A stretch of 11,975 nucleotides of DNA from Bacillota bacterium (GTDB lineage: Bacteria > Bacillota_E > Sulfobacillia > Sulfobacillales > Sulfobacillaceae). The position numbers and the translations under genes are program-made. The notes under the pieces were generated by a model that made no database searches, was not told the DNA's origin, and saw only the letters and a list, made by a program, of their open reading frames with translations. The stretch spans positions 1 to 11,975 of the forward strand of contig JAKADW010000027.1 of NCBI GenBank assembly GCA_021820165.1, in the 5' to 3' direction. This document shows, piece after piece, positions 4,602 through 11,637 of the stretch; within the stretch, counting starts at the first letter, position 1; every line of letters starts with the position of its first letter.

Positions 4602-5905
4602 CGGTGAAGGTGTCCGCCGCCACCGTCGTTCTTCCCGCCCCGCATTTTTTTCGGCAGCATATCTTGTTGCTTGATGAGGAGCCAGGCCACTAAGCCTGTG
4701 GCCACCGCCAATGCTGCGGCTGCCCAAAAGACCATATACCGGTGGGTCATGGCCATGGAAAAGAGAGGGGGACCCATCGCGACACCGAAAAATCGCACGC
4801 TGCCATAAAGACTGGTGACGACCCCGCGCTCTTTGGAAGTGGTGGCGCTGGTCACCATGGTGTTGATGGAGGGGAGCACGCTCCCCGTTCCGACTCCCTG
4901 GAAAACGAGCACAGCCAGGGCCAACACCACGTTGGTGGTGGCGAAAAACGGTTCGATCACCATCGCCAGTGCGATGAGTCCCATGCCCACGATCACGATC
5001 TTTTTCGCCCAACTGGCGATCTTCTTTTGCAATACTGTCCCCGACACATAGGAGGTGATGGCAGATGCCATGACTGGGATGGCGATTAATATGCCGCGGA
5101 CGATTTCCCCGTATCCGAAGTTTTTCTCCAGAATATCTGCTAAGTAGCTCAAAACCCCAAAGAGAATGAATAGGACCACCGCTCCGCCGAGAAAGGTGGC
5201 GAGAATCGAGGCACCTTTATGGGCGAAAGTGTTTTTCAGTCCTTGCCAATATTGATCAAATCCCCCCCGGGCCTGATTTTTCTTGGGTTCTTGAATGACA
5301 AACCAAGTGAGCGCTGCTACCGGAAAGGACAGCACTCCATAGGCGAAAAAGGGTAGGAACCAAATGACCAGCGCTAAGGCCGATCCGGCAATCGGAGACA
5401 CCACTTTGCCAAGTCCGTTGGAAGCTTCCAGCAATCCTAGTGCGGACGCTCGCTTTTTCGACTGGAACATGTCGCCCGCGACCGCCATGGCCAACTGATA
5501 GGTGCCGCCCGCTCCAATGCCTTGAGCCAAGCGGGAGGCCATGATCCATCCATAAGGGTGGGGGAAAAGCCACGAAGCGAATCCTGCACCGAGACCCCCG
5601 AGGCCGTACAGAATAAGGGAGGGGGCCATTATCACCCGTCGACCGATGCGGTCCGATAGGGCGCCAGCAAAGGGAATGATGATGCCGGCCGGGATCGAAA
5701 AAATGGTAATCACCAGACCGACCTGAAACAGTGTCAGGTGCATGACCTTCATCATTTTCGGCAACACCGGGATTAACATCGAGTTGCCCAGAACCATGAT
5801 GAAGGGTACCAAACACAACACCCAGAGTTTCAGGGCATGGGATTTTTCGTCGCTGGAACCCGAACCTGATTGGCCCGAGCCGCGCTGGTGCGTTTGTACG
5901 GACAT
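4556..5905 (-). CDS. MFS transporter, 12-helix drug-efflux type
   Basis: This 449-residue protein belongs to the major facilitator superfamily, most like the DHA1 proton-coupled exporters. After a polar Ser/Gly-rich N-terminus (1-25), twelve hydrophobic segments can be counted, with a long central loop between TM6 and TM7 (about 205-235, QEPKKNQARGGFDQYWQGLKNTF). Motif A is clear in the TM2-TM3 loop (GALSDRIGRR, 81-90). The antiporter motif C region in TM5 reads GLGKVVSPIAGSAL, a variant of GPxxGG. The ATG at 5903-5905 has AGGGAGGA seven bases upstream. The gene is divergent from comA and convergent with the small genes at 4217-4601. Sulfolactate or a sulfonate as substrate would be pure speculation from proximity; no specificity can be read from the sequence. 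Confidence 0.9.
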   Translation of the reverse strand: MSVQTHQRGSGQSGSGSSDEKSHALKLWVLCLVPFIMVLGNSMLIPVLPKMMKVMHLTLFQVGLVITIFSIPAGIIIPFAGALSDRIGRRVIMAPSLILYGLGGLGAGFASWLFPHPYGWIMASRLAQGIGAGGTYQLAMAVAGDMFQSKKRASALGLLEASNGLGKVVSPIAGSALALVIWFLPFFAYGVLSFPVAALTWFVIQEPKKNQARGGFDQYWQGLKNTFAHKGASILATFLGGAVVLFILFGVLSYLADILEKNFGYGEIVRGILIAIPVMASAITSYVSGTVLQKKIASWAKKIVIVGMGLIALAMVIEPFFATTNVVLALAVLVFQGVGTGSVLPSINTMVTSATTSKERGVVTSLYGSVRFFGVAMGPPLFSMAMTHRYMVFWAAAALAVATGLVAWLLIKQQDMLPKKMRGGKNDGGGGHLHRHLPKKVRATRGRLS

Positions 5906-6049
5906 CCAAAGTCCTCCCTGTCGGTTTTGAACAACTACCGTTTAAGCTGTCACAAAGGCGAGAGAGGCATCCCGTTAAATTTTGGCCTATCACCGTCGTT
6001 GGGGCAATTGAATATGGTGCGAAGGATCGCTAAATCAGGAGGGAAGGCT
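5906..6049. other. Divergent intergenic region between MFS gene and comA
   Basis: These 144 bases must hold promoters for both genes. I see the two ribosome-binding sites (AGGGAGGA on the - strand near 5915; AGGAGGGA on the + strand at 6037-6044), but no -35/-10 pair I would defend for sigma-A, sigma-E or sigma-G in either direction. No hairpin or riboswitch-like fold was noticed. Confidence 0.5.
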
Positions 6050-6934
6050 ATGTTGCGGCATGACGGTGAAGCGTGGATTGATATCCTCGACTTTCCTTTC
6101 AAGGACCGAACCGAAAAGCCTCGTCAGACAGGTTTGACGATGGTCATTGACAAAGGATTAGGGTTGACAGACACCCGCGATCTTATGGAACTCGCCTCGA
6201 ATTACGTAGACCACTTGAAGTTGACGTTTGGGACGTCGGCATTTTACAACACCCGGCTCCTGCGGCAGAAAATCGAACTCGTCAAGTCCTATGGCGTGCA
6301 TATCTTTCCCGGCGGCACCTTTTTAGAGCTGGCCTTGTTGCAAGGGCGGATTTTTCAATATCTCGACCGGGCCCGTGATTTAGGGTTCACCGGGGTGGAA
6401 ATATCCGATGGCACCATTAATATTGATGAGGAGACGCGCTACAATACCATCAAGTTGGCGCGGACCTACGGGTTTGAACTGGTGGTTAGCGAGGTTGGGA
6501 AAAAGGACCCCCGTGATCAATCCAGCGTCCCCCTCCATGAGCAAGTGAATCAAGATTTGGAGGCCGGGTCGGATATTGTGATTGTCGAGGGCCGCGAAAG
6601 CGGTGAAGGGGTCGTCATTTATGACGACGAGGGCAACATCTTAGGCGATGAACTAGAAGCCATGGTGAAGGATGTGAAAGATCCCAGCCGGCTCTTATGG
6701 GAGGCGCCGCAAAAGAAGCAGCAGCAGGAGTTAATTATGCGCTTTGGAACCAACATTAACTTAGGCAATGTCCAGCCGGGAGACGTGCTGGCCCTAGAGG
6801 CGTTGAGAGTGGGATTGCGGGGCGACACGCTGCGCCATTATTATCTCACCACCCAAGGTCTTGAGGAGCCGGTGCGTTGGCAATGGCCCAAAGTCGCGGC
6901 AGGTGAGGGGGGCGTACGTGAGGCAAACCATTGA
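6050..6934 (+). CDS. comA: Phosphosulfolactate synthase (ComA)
   Basis: ComA adds sulfite to phosphoenolpyruvate to give (R)-2-phospho-3-sulfolactate (EC 4.4.1.19). The TIM-barrel family blocks are all visible: MVIDKGLGLTDTRDLMELASNYVDHLKLTFGTS (31-63), IFPGGTFLE (85-93), GVEISDGT (115-122), VSEVGKKD (146-153), IVEGRESGEG (178-187) and the C-terminal RFGTNINLGNV (231-241). The ATG at 6050 is chosen for the AGGAGGGA just upstream; the frame is open further back but only through the intergenic region. At 294 residues it is somewhat longer than the approximately 250-residue archaeal and Bacillus proteins, with extra sequence at both ends. The 3' end overlaps comB by 17 bases. In Bacillus the homologue (YitD) supports 3-sulfolactate accumulation in spores; in methanogens it serves coenzyme M. 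Confidence 0.94.
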   Translation: MLRHDGEAWIDILDFPFKDRTEKPRQTGLTMVIDKGLGLTDTRDLMELASNYVDHLKLTFGTSAFYNTRLLRQKIELVKSYGVHIFPGGTFLELALLQGRIFQYLDRARDLGFTGVEISDGTINIDEETRYNTIKLARTYGFELVVSEVGKKDPRDQSSVPLHEQVNQDLEAGSDIVIVEGRESGEGVVIYDDEGNILGDELEAMVKDVKDPSRLLWEAPQKKQQQELIMRFGTNINLGNVQPGDVLALEALRVGLRGDTLRHYYLTTQGLEEPVRWQWPKVAAGEGGVREANH

Positions 6935-7625
6935 CGTGGCGTTTCGGTTTCAAGATGCGCTGACAGAGGATGTTGGGGCGGCGTTGGTGGTGGATACCTT
7001 ACGGGCCACGACCACCATGACGGCGATTTTAGGAGAGGGTGCACTTGCTGTTCGCCCGGTAGCGTCCTTAAGCGAGGCCTATCGCCTTAAGCGGGAGGAT
7101 CCCACGGTGCTGTTGGGGGGCGAACGCAATAATGTGCCCCCAGACGGGTTTGACGGGGGCAACTCCCCGGCGGATTGGCCGCACCAGAAAGTTCGAGGAC
7201 GCCGGGTGGTATTTACTAGCACCAATGGCACACAAGCTATCGACGCCGTGCGTCGGGTTCCGCACCTAGCGATTGGCGCACTGACCAATGCGGCTCGGGC
7301 ATCCCGCTTTTTGCGGCAGTGGGAGTGCCCGGCGCTGGTTGTGGCATCGGGCACACGGGGACGTCTGGCCTTAGAAGATGTGCTGGCAGCAGGGGCGGTA
7401 GTGAGTCACTGGCCGCTCGAGGCGCAGAAAGATGGCGCATTAATGGCGCGAGCGCTCTTTGAACAATATCGTGAGCGGTTGACCGAGGCGGTTCGCTTGG
7501 CCGAGCACGGCCAGGACCTGGTCCAGATGGGACTGGGTGCGGACATCGCGTATGCCGCCCAATTAGATCGTACAAACGTGGTCGGGGTTCTCTGCCAGGA
7601 CGGTTGGCTTCGCCCGATCGAATAA
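6918..7625 (+). CDS. comB: 2-phosphosulfolactate phosphatase (ComB)
   Basis: ComB hydrolyses 2-phosphosulfolactate to 3-sulfolactate (EC 3.1.3.71, Mg-dependent), the step after ComA. The 235-residue product has the family blocks VVDTLRATTT (24-33), GERNNVPPDGFDGGNSPADW (68-87), FTSTNGTQAI (99-108) and ASGTRGRLALEDVLAAG. The GTG at 6918 is selected because GTGAGGGGGG lies directly upstream and the protein then begins like other family members. It overlaps comA by 17 bases, so translation is probably coupled. A strong terminator follows at 7638-7665, so comA-comB form a complete two-gene unit. No later coenzyme M gene is seen, so the likely end product is sulfolactate. Confidence 0.94.
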   Translation: MRQTIDVAFRFQDALTEDVGAALVVDTLRATTTMTAILGEGALAVRPVASLSEAYRLKREDPTVLLGGERNNVPPDGFDGGNSPADWPHQKVRGRRVVFTSTNGTQAIDAVRRVPHLAIGALTNAARASRFLRQWECPALVVASGTRGRLALEDVLAAGAVVSHWPLEAQKDGALMARALFEQYRERLTEAVRLAEHGQDLVQMGLGADIAYAAQLDRTNVVGVLCQDGWLRPIE

Positions 7626-7637
7626 TCATCTCGACGT

Positions 7638-7665
7638 CCGGCCCCAATCTGGGGCCGGTCTTTTT
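7638..7665 (+). terminator. Intrinsic terminator of comA-comB
   Basis: An 8-bp all-GC stem, CCGGCCCC (7638-7645) with GGGGCCGG (7651-7658), closes a five-base loop. It is followed by TC and five Ts, and lies 12 bases after the comB stop. Confidence 0.92.
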
Positions 7666-7715
7666 GTGCCCTGACGCTCATAAATTATTGCCGTCTGGAC
7701 AAACAGGGAGGCGTG

Positions 7716-8186
7716 ATGCTGACCACAGAAAATATCGGCCTCATCGGACTATTGGTCTTGGGACTGGCGGCGCAGTCGGAGTTGGTGGCCGGCGCTGCCG
7801 CAATCTTGCTGATGCTGCGCTTTGCCAAGCTGACGTTTTTGCTACCCATATTGGAACGACGTGGGGTGGAGATTGGACTCCTTTTTTTAACCATGGCTAT
7901 GCTGGTGCCGTTTGCCAAGGGAAGCGTCAATTTTCGCGAGATCGCGAAGGGCTTTGTCACCCTGCCCGGGATTCTCGCGATGGTCGGAGGGATCATTGCC
8001 ACTCGGGTAAACGGTCAGGGGCTTCGGATGTTGAATCGTGAGAGCCACCTCATGATTAGCTTAATCGTCGGGTCGATTTTAGGCATTGTTCTCTTGGGCG
8101 GCATTCCCGTGGGACCGCTGATGGCGGCCGGTGTGACCTATTTGCTGTTGGAAGGCATCAACTTTGTTCGTGAGCGGTTTCACTGA
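7716..8186 (+). CDS. DUF441 / UPF0756 family membrane protein (YtwI/YeaL-like)
   Basis: This 156-residue, very hydrophobic protein has about four to five membrane segments. The family pattern is recognisable in the N-terminal GLIGLLVLGLAAQSELVAGAAAILLML, in IGLLFLTMAMLVPFAKG in the middle and in GGIPVGPLMAAGVTYLLL near the end. The function of the family is unknown. AGGGAGG lies at 7705-7711. The ATG at 7716 is only four bases from it, but the GTG at 7713 would be closer still. It begins a densely packed run of + strand genes reaching to 10761. I found no convincing promoter between the comB terminator and this gene apart from the AT-rich stretch near 7680. Confidence 0.85.
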   Translation: MLTTENIGLIGLLVLGLAAQSELVAGAAAILLMLRFAKLTFLLPILERRGVEIGLLFLTMAMLVPFAKGSVNFREIAKGFVTLPGILAMVGGIIATRVNGQGLRMLNRESHLMISLIVGSILGIVLLGGIPVGPLMAAGVTYLLLEGINFVRERFH

Positions 8187-8198
8187 AAAGAGGGAGCT

Positions 8199-8468
8199 AT
8201 GTCGGACGAAATATTCCTAAAGGGCATGATTCTGGTTCGTTTTTTGTCCGCTTGTATTGAACTCACGGGTGCTTTTCTTATGTGGCGTTTCTACCGACTC
8301 GACATGGCCATCCGCATCAACGGCTTTTTGGGCCTGGCCGGCCCCATCATTCTCACCACCACCATGTTGCTTGGCGTTGCCGGGCTCGCGGCGACCCGGG
8401 TGCCGGTGGCGAAAATTGTCTGGATTGGCATTGGGGTGGTCTGCATTCTTTTTGGGACCACCCGGTGA
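8199..8468 (+). CDS. DUF2619 family membrane protein (YqhV-like)
   Basis: This 89-residue protein has three predicted membrane helices (about 8-29, 40-62 and 70-87). The segment MILVRFLSACIELTGAFLMWRF and the following helix INGFLGLAGPIILTTTMLLGVAGLA match the YqhV pattern (LRFLSGxIELTAALLM, then NAILALxGP). In Bacillus yqhV lies next to the spoIIIA sporulation operon; no function is known. A GAGGGAG ribosome-binding site precedes the ATG, 12 bases after the previous stop. Its TGA overlaps the GTG of the next gene by four bases. Confidence 0.82.
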   Translation: MSDEIFLKGMILVRFLSACIELTGAFLMWRFYRLDMAIRINGFLGLAGPIILTTTMLLGVAGLAATRVPVAKIVWIGIGVVCILFGTTR

Positions 8469-9211
8469 GAGCCGGCCGTCTGGCTCGTTGGGCACGCCAT
8501 TGGCCCGGTCTCGCAGCGCTCATGATCGTGTTGGTTTATGCGCCGTTTTTAGAACGCACGATAATCCCGGGCTCGTCAAACCCCGGGGTGATGGAAAAGA
8601 TTCCGGTCCGGGGGCGGTGGGTGGCGCTGGCATTTGATGACGGGCCAAGCCCTCGTGAGACCGGACAGGTCATTCAAGAGTTGGCGCACTACCACGCGCA
8701 CGCCAGCTTTTTTGTGGTGGGGTTGAATGTTTCGCGGGCGCGGCCGCTGCTACGGGAGGCGGTGGCCCAGGGAAATCAAGTCGAAAATCATACCGAGGGC
8801 CACATCAACCTGGCGGCCCACACCTATTACCAAGATGTGAAAGATCTTGAGGTGGCCAATCGGGTCATTTCGGAGATTACCGGCTCCTCCCCCCGTTGGC
8901 TTATTCCCCCTTATGGCGCGGTGAACCGAACAGCCCGCCGGGCGGCTTCTGCCCTGAATCTGAGGATTGTTTCCGCCTCACCGGGCGCGAATGTCGCGAA
9001 CGGTGCACCGAGTGTGTCGGCCATTATTCACCAAGTGATGAGCCATGTTGAGCCCGGCGCCATTATCGTGCTCCACGACGGGCCTGGCAACGGGGCTACA
9101 GTGAAGGCCCTGCCCAGTATTTTGTCACTTCTTCGTGTCGAAGGGTACCAGATCGGTAGCGTGGGTCAAGTGGCAAGACAGGGTGCGATTGGACGAAAGC
9201 TGCCTGAGTAG
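8465..9211 (+). CDS. Polysaccharide deacetylase-like (NodB fold) membrane-anchored protein, atypical active site
   Basis: This 248-residue protein starts with a short basic stretch and a hydrophobic anchor (about 14-28), so the domain should lie outside the membrane. The NodB-type domain covers about 50-235. Visible motifs are LAFDDGPS (55-62, catalytic and metal Asp pair), HTEGH (109-113, metal histidines) and IIVLHDG (200-206). Motif 3 reads IPPYG (147-151) instead of RPPYG, losing the Arg that normally positions the catalytic base. The expected DxxDW motif 4 is replaced by VSASPGANV (169-177). The metal site is therefore intact but part of the catalytic set is missing; the sporulation proteins PdaB and YlxY are the nearest type by memory. 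The GTG start overlaps the upstream TGA (GTGA), implying coupled translation. Confidence 0.85.
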   Translation: MRAGRLARWARHWPGLAALMIVLVYAPFLERTIIPGSSNPGVMEKIPVRGRWVALAFDDGPSPRETGQVIQELAHYHAHASFFVVGLNVSRARPLLREAVAQGNQVENHTEGHINLAAHTYYQDVKDLEVANRVISEITGSSPRWLIPPYGAVNRTARRAASALNLRIVSASPGANVANGAPSVSAIIHQVMSHVEPGAIIVLHDGPGNGATVKALPSILSLLRVEGYQIGSVGQVARQGAIGRKLPE

Positions 9212-9227
9212 CGATAATAGGGACGAG

Positions 9228-9770
9228 ATGCGAATAATCGGTGGAGAAGCTTCGGGGCGTCGGTTGATGTCGCCCAAGGGCGACAGAACCCGCCCGACGG
9301 GTGATCGGGTGAGAGAAGCCTTATTTAATATTTGGCGCAGCCGGGTGGTGGGCTCACGGATGCTGGACGGCTATGCCGGTACGGGAGCGATAGGTTTGGA
9401 GGCACTATCGCGGGGCGCTCGTCAAGTGGTGTTCTCAGAGGTGAGTCGGACCGCCCGCCGGGTCATCGAACACAACATGGCCCTAGTCGCGCTACCAGGG
9501 GCGGAGATATGGCCCGGCACTGTGGAATCCCTACTGGAGGCCTTTTCAGCCCAGGGACGCCAATTCGACTTAGTTTTCTGCGATCCCCCCTGGGCGGATG
9601 GGTTGTCAGTCAAGGTGCAAGATGAGATTCATCGCGTGCTTAGCCTCGATGGCATGGTGGTCGTGGAATCGCGGCAATCTGATCTCCCAGTGCCACTAGC
9701 CCATCTAGCCGTAATCTGGACACGGCGCTATGGCGACACACGGCTTACGGCGTACCAGGTGCCATCATGA
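9228..9770 (+). CDS. rsmD: 16S rRNA (guanine(966)-N2)-methyltransferase RsmD
   Basis: RsmD methylates G966 of 16S rRNA using S-adenosylmethionine. The 180-residue protein opens with the characteristic MRIIGGEASGRRL, followed by RPTGDRVREALFNIW (22-36), the SAM-binding motif MLDGYAGTGAIGLEALSRGA (45-64) and the catalytic CDPPW (118-122; usually DPPY). The ATG at 9228 is preferred because the conserved MRIIxG begins there; AGGGA is upstream. It lies 16 bases after the deacetylase-like gene and 22 before coaD. The rsmD-coaD pairing (ylbH-ylbI in Bacillus) is widely conserved. Confidence 0.95.
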   Translation: MRIIGGEASGRRLMSPKGDRTRPTGDRVREALFNIWRSRVVGSRMLDGYAGTGAIGLEALSRGARQVVFSEVSRTARRVIEHNMALVALPGAEIWPGTVESLLEAFSAQGRQFDLVFCDPPWADGLSVKVQDEIHRVLSLDGMVVVESRQSDLPVPLAHLAVIWTRRYGDTRLTAYQVPS

Positions 9771-9792
9771 TAACGGGAGAGGAGGTGCGCCG

Positions 9793-10272
9793 GTGTTAGC
9801 CATCTATCCGGGATCATTTGATCCTTTGCACAAGGGACACCTTGATGTGATTGAGCGGGCTCGCAAGCTTTTCGATGAGGTTCTCGTAGCGGTCTTTGTC
9901 AATGCCAGCAAACAGGCGATTTTCGACGCGCCGGAACGAGTCCGGTTGGTGCGTGAGTCTACCCGGCACTTGACGGGGGTGCGCGTAGAGCCGGGTCAAG
10001 GATTGCTCGTGGACTTTGCTCGTCGTCATGGTGCCGGTGTCATTATTCGCGGGCTTCGTGCCGTACTGGACTTCGATTATGAATTGCAGCTCGCCTTGAT
10101 GAACAAGAAGCTAGCGCCCGATTTGGAGACAGTCTTCATGCTGACCGACGAAAATTTGAGCTATCTTAGTTCGACCTTGATTAAGGAACTCGCCAGCTAC
10201 CATCGGGATGTCTCCCTCTGGGTTCCCCCGGCGGTGAACGAGGCGTTGATCCGTCATTATCGAGAGAAATGA
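9793..10272 (+). CDS. coaD: Phosphopantetheine adenylyltransferase (PPAT)
   Basis: CoaD transfers AMP from ATP to 4'-phosphopantetheine, the penultimate step of coenzyme A synthesis. The product has 159 residues, the usual family length. It starts with AIYPGSFDPLHKGHLDVI, containing the HxGH nucleotidyltransferase motif (His13-His16), then FVNASKQAIFDAPERVRLV, IIRGLRAVLDFDYELQLALMNKKL and the ISSTxIKE-type block YLSSTLIKELA. The GTG at 9793 has a strong GAGGAGGTG six bases upstream, and the protein aligns from there. Confidence 0.96.
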   Translation: MLAIYPGSFDPLHKGHLDVIERARKLFDEVLVAVFVNASKQAIFDAPERVRLVRESTRHLTGVRVEPGQGLLVDFARRHGAGVIIRGLRAVLDFDYELQLALMNKKLAPDLETVFMLTDENLSYLSSTLIKELASYHRDVSLWVPPAVNEALIRHYREK

Positions 10273-10275
10273 GGC

Positions 10276-10761
10276 ATGGATGTGGAAGAGGAGCGGATTG
10301 TATCGGAAGTGGGGCTGTTCTTGGACAAGCTGGAAGAACTTTTAGACCAAGGACGGAAGTTGCCCTGGGGACGCCAGGTGATGGTTGACGGGGATGCGTT
10401 GCGTACGGTCATTCAACACGTGCGTCATGCGTTGCCAGAGGAGGTTCGCCAGGCCCAGTGGATTATCCAGGAACGCGATCGAATTATCCAAAGCGCGGGT
10501 AAGGATGCCGATCAGATGGTTAACCAGGCATTGGAACGGGCGCAGGTGTTGGCAGGGGACTCGGAAGTGGTTCGCGAGGCAGAGGTGCGGGCCGAGGAGA
10601 TTATTCACCTGGCGGAACAACGGGCGCGCGAAATTTATGACGGGGCGCTCGCCTATGCGGACGACTTGTTGGCTCGGCTAGAGGGGCAAATCGGCGACCT
10701 CCAGGACGAGGTGCGGAGGAATCGGGGGGCTTTGTCGCCTCAGTCGGTGGCCCGTTCATAG
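10276..10761 (+). CDS. Coiled-coil protein of unknown function downstream of coaD
   Basis: This protein of up to 161 residues is highly charged and has no membrane segment. Residues about 53-150 look like long amphipathic helices (EEVRQAQWIIQERDRIIQSAGKDADQMVNQALERAQ, then heptad-like AEVRAEEIIHLAEQRAREIYDGALAYADDLLARLEGQIGDL). This resembles DivIVA tails and the stalk subunits of rotary ATPases. Genes of this type sit after coaD in a number of clostridia-like Firmicutes and are often labelled ATPase, but no ATP-binding motif is present. The start is uncertain: GAGG is only one base from the ATG at 10276, whereas the in-frame GTG at 10282 is seven bases away. The stop overlaps the 3' end of the convergent ylbJ-like gene by six bases. 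Confidence 0.75.
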   Translation: MDVEEERIVSEVGLFLDKLEELLDQGRKLPWGRQVMVDGDALRTVIQHVRHALPEEVRQAQWIIQERDRIIQSAGKDADQMVNQALERAQVLAGDSEVVREAEVRAEEIIHLAEQRAREIYDGALAYADDLLARLEGQIGDLQDEVRRNRGALSPQSVARS

Positions 10762-11529
10762 GGGGATCAAGAGTAGCAGGAGGGTGGCGAGAGCCGCTTG
10801 CATAATGCGGGCGGTGAGGAGGTTTTTTGTGAGCGTCTGGGGTCCGTATTTGAGGGTCAAGGGAATCCACCAAAGGAGACCCCCGAGAGCCGTCCAAAAC
10901 CAGGTGGCGGGGCTCAACTTGGGCCGAGCCCCCCAGTGGATGAGCACGGGGTCGATGAGCCACCCTAGAGACCAGTGAGGCCACCATTGATGCAACACCC
11001 AGGCCACCGTGACGACCAGACCGAGAATCGTGGTCCAATTCATACCATCGAGAATCCATTGGCGCGGACGCAGGGGTAATGGCGGGAGCGTCCAATTCGG
11101 AAGGCGCCAGGGCGGTGCCAGCATCAGCGCTGCCAGGCATAGTGCGCCGTCAAGGCGGAGAATGAGCGCCGGGTGGGGGAACAAGAGCGGATTATACAAA
11201 TTGGTGTATAACAGGAGGGGGATGCCTCGCCTTCCCGATGTCCCCGTCATTCGGAGCCAGTCATAGAGCACGACCGCCGAAACCGGGGGGAAGGTTAAGA
11301 GGGAAAGGATCAAGAGGCTCCAGCCGGGGCGCCGGGGCAGGAGGGCTTGGACCGCTTGAGCGAGGACATAGCCGGGCAGCAAAATGGGCACCACATGGTT
11401 CCACCAGAGTTGAATGGCCTCTTCAAGGGCCTGACGGGTGGCCACAGGTGCGAGGAGGAGGGCACCGATGGCCAGAGTCAGTAAGATGAGGGCCAATACT
11501 ATGCCCAGGGCGGTTTTTTTAATAATCAT
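10756..11529 (-). CDS. YlbJ-like sporulation integral membrane protein, short form
   Basis: This 257-residue protein has about seven to eight hydrophobic segments. The N-terminal half resembles YlbJ, a Gate/nucleoside-recognition family membrane protein required for Bacillus sporulation. Matching stretches are ALEEAIQLWWNHVVPILLPGYVLAQ (34-58, like the family ALxGLxLWWxxVFPxLLPFF) and LLLYTNLYNPLLF (105-117, like FTNxSNPLF). Bacillus YlbJ is about 400 residues, so roughly the second Gate copy is missing or reduced. The location, between coaD/coiled-coil and a patatin gene, matches the ylbI-ylbJ-ylbK order, but this gene is on the opposite strand. The ATG at 11527-11529 has GGAGG seven bases upstream. 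Family assignment is from partial similarity. Confidence 0.6.
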   Translation of the reverse strand: MIIKKTALGIVLALILLTLAIGALLLAPVATRQALEEAIQLWWNHVVPILLPGYVLAQAVQALLPRRPGWSLLILSLLTFPPVSAVVLYDWLRMTGTSGRRGIPLLLYTNLYNPLLFPHPALILRLDGALCLAALMLAPPWRLPNWTLPPLPLRPRQWILDGMNWTTILGLVVTVAWVLHQWWPHWSLGWLIDPVLIHWGARPKLSPATWFWTALGGLLWWIPLTLKYGPQTLTKNLLTARIMQAALATLLLLLIPL

Positions 11530-11637
11530 CCTTTCGCCTCCGTTACAAGCTATGCGGACGGGACCGACCCTATGGATGTCACATGGGAGCGGGCGGCACT
11601 ACATAGCATCAAGTGAGGCGGTAGAAGGGGGATTTCT
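11530..11637. other. Divergent intergenic region between ylbJ-like and patatin genes
   Basis: These 108 bases contain the ribosome-binding sites of both genes and a separated GCTATG/CATAGC inverted pair, with arms near 11550 and 11603. I saw no promoter that is well placed for either gene. Confidence 0.4.

Noticed and set aside
5256..5993. 245-codon - strand ORF overlapping the MFS gene (also 4494-5012)
   Set aside because: It is an alternative frame of the MFS coding sequence. It is rich in Arg, Gly, Ser and Pro and has no membrane pattern.
5870..6049. N-terminal extension of ComA into the MFS 5' region
   Set aside because: The conserved ComA sequence and the AGGAGGGA site place the start at 6050. 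The extension would overlap the divergent gene's start.
7237..7681. Antisense ORFs opposite comB (7237-7647 and 7406-7681)
   Set aside because: They are shadows of comB and cross its terminator, with no start signal or family features.
11534..11575. Sigma-E-like elements (ATA core and CATAGCTT on the - strand) before the ylbJ-like gene
   Set aside because: The elements are spaced acceptably, but the -10 lies so close to the ribosome-binding site that the transcript would start at or inside it.
11550..11608. GCTATG/CATAGC inverted pair as an operator or attachment site
   Set aside because: Six-base arms about 45 bases apart are expected by chance, and nothing else in the gap supports them.
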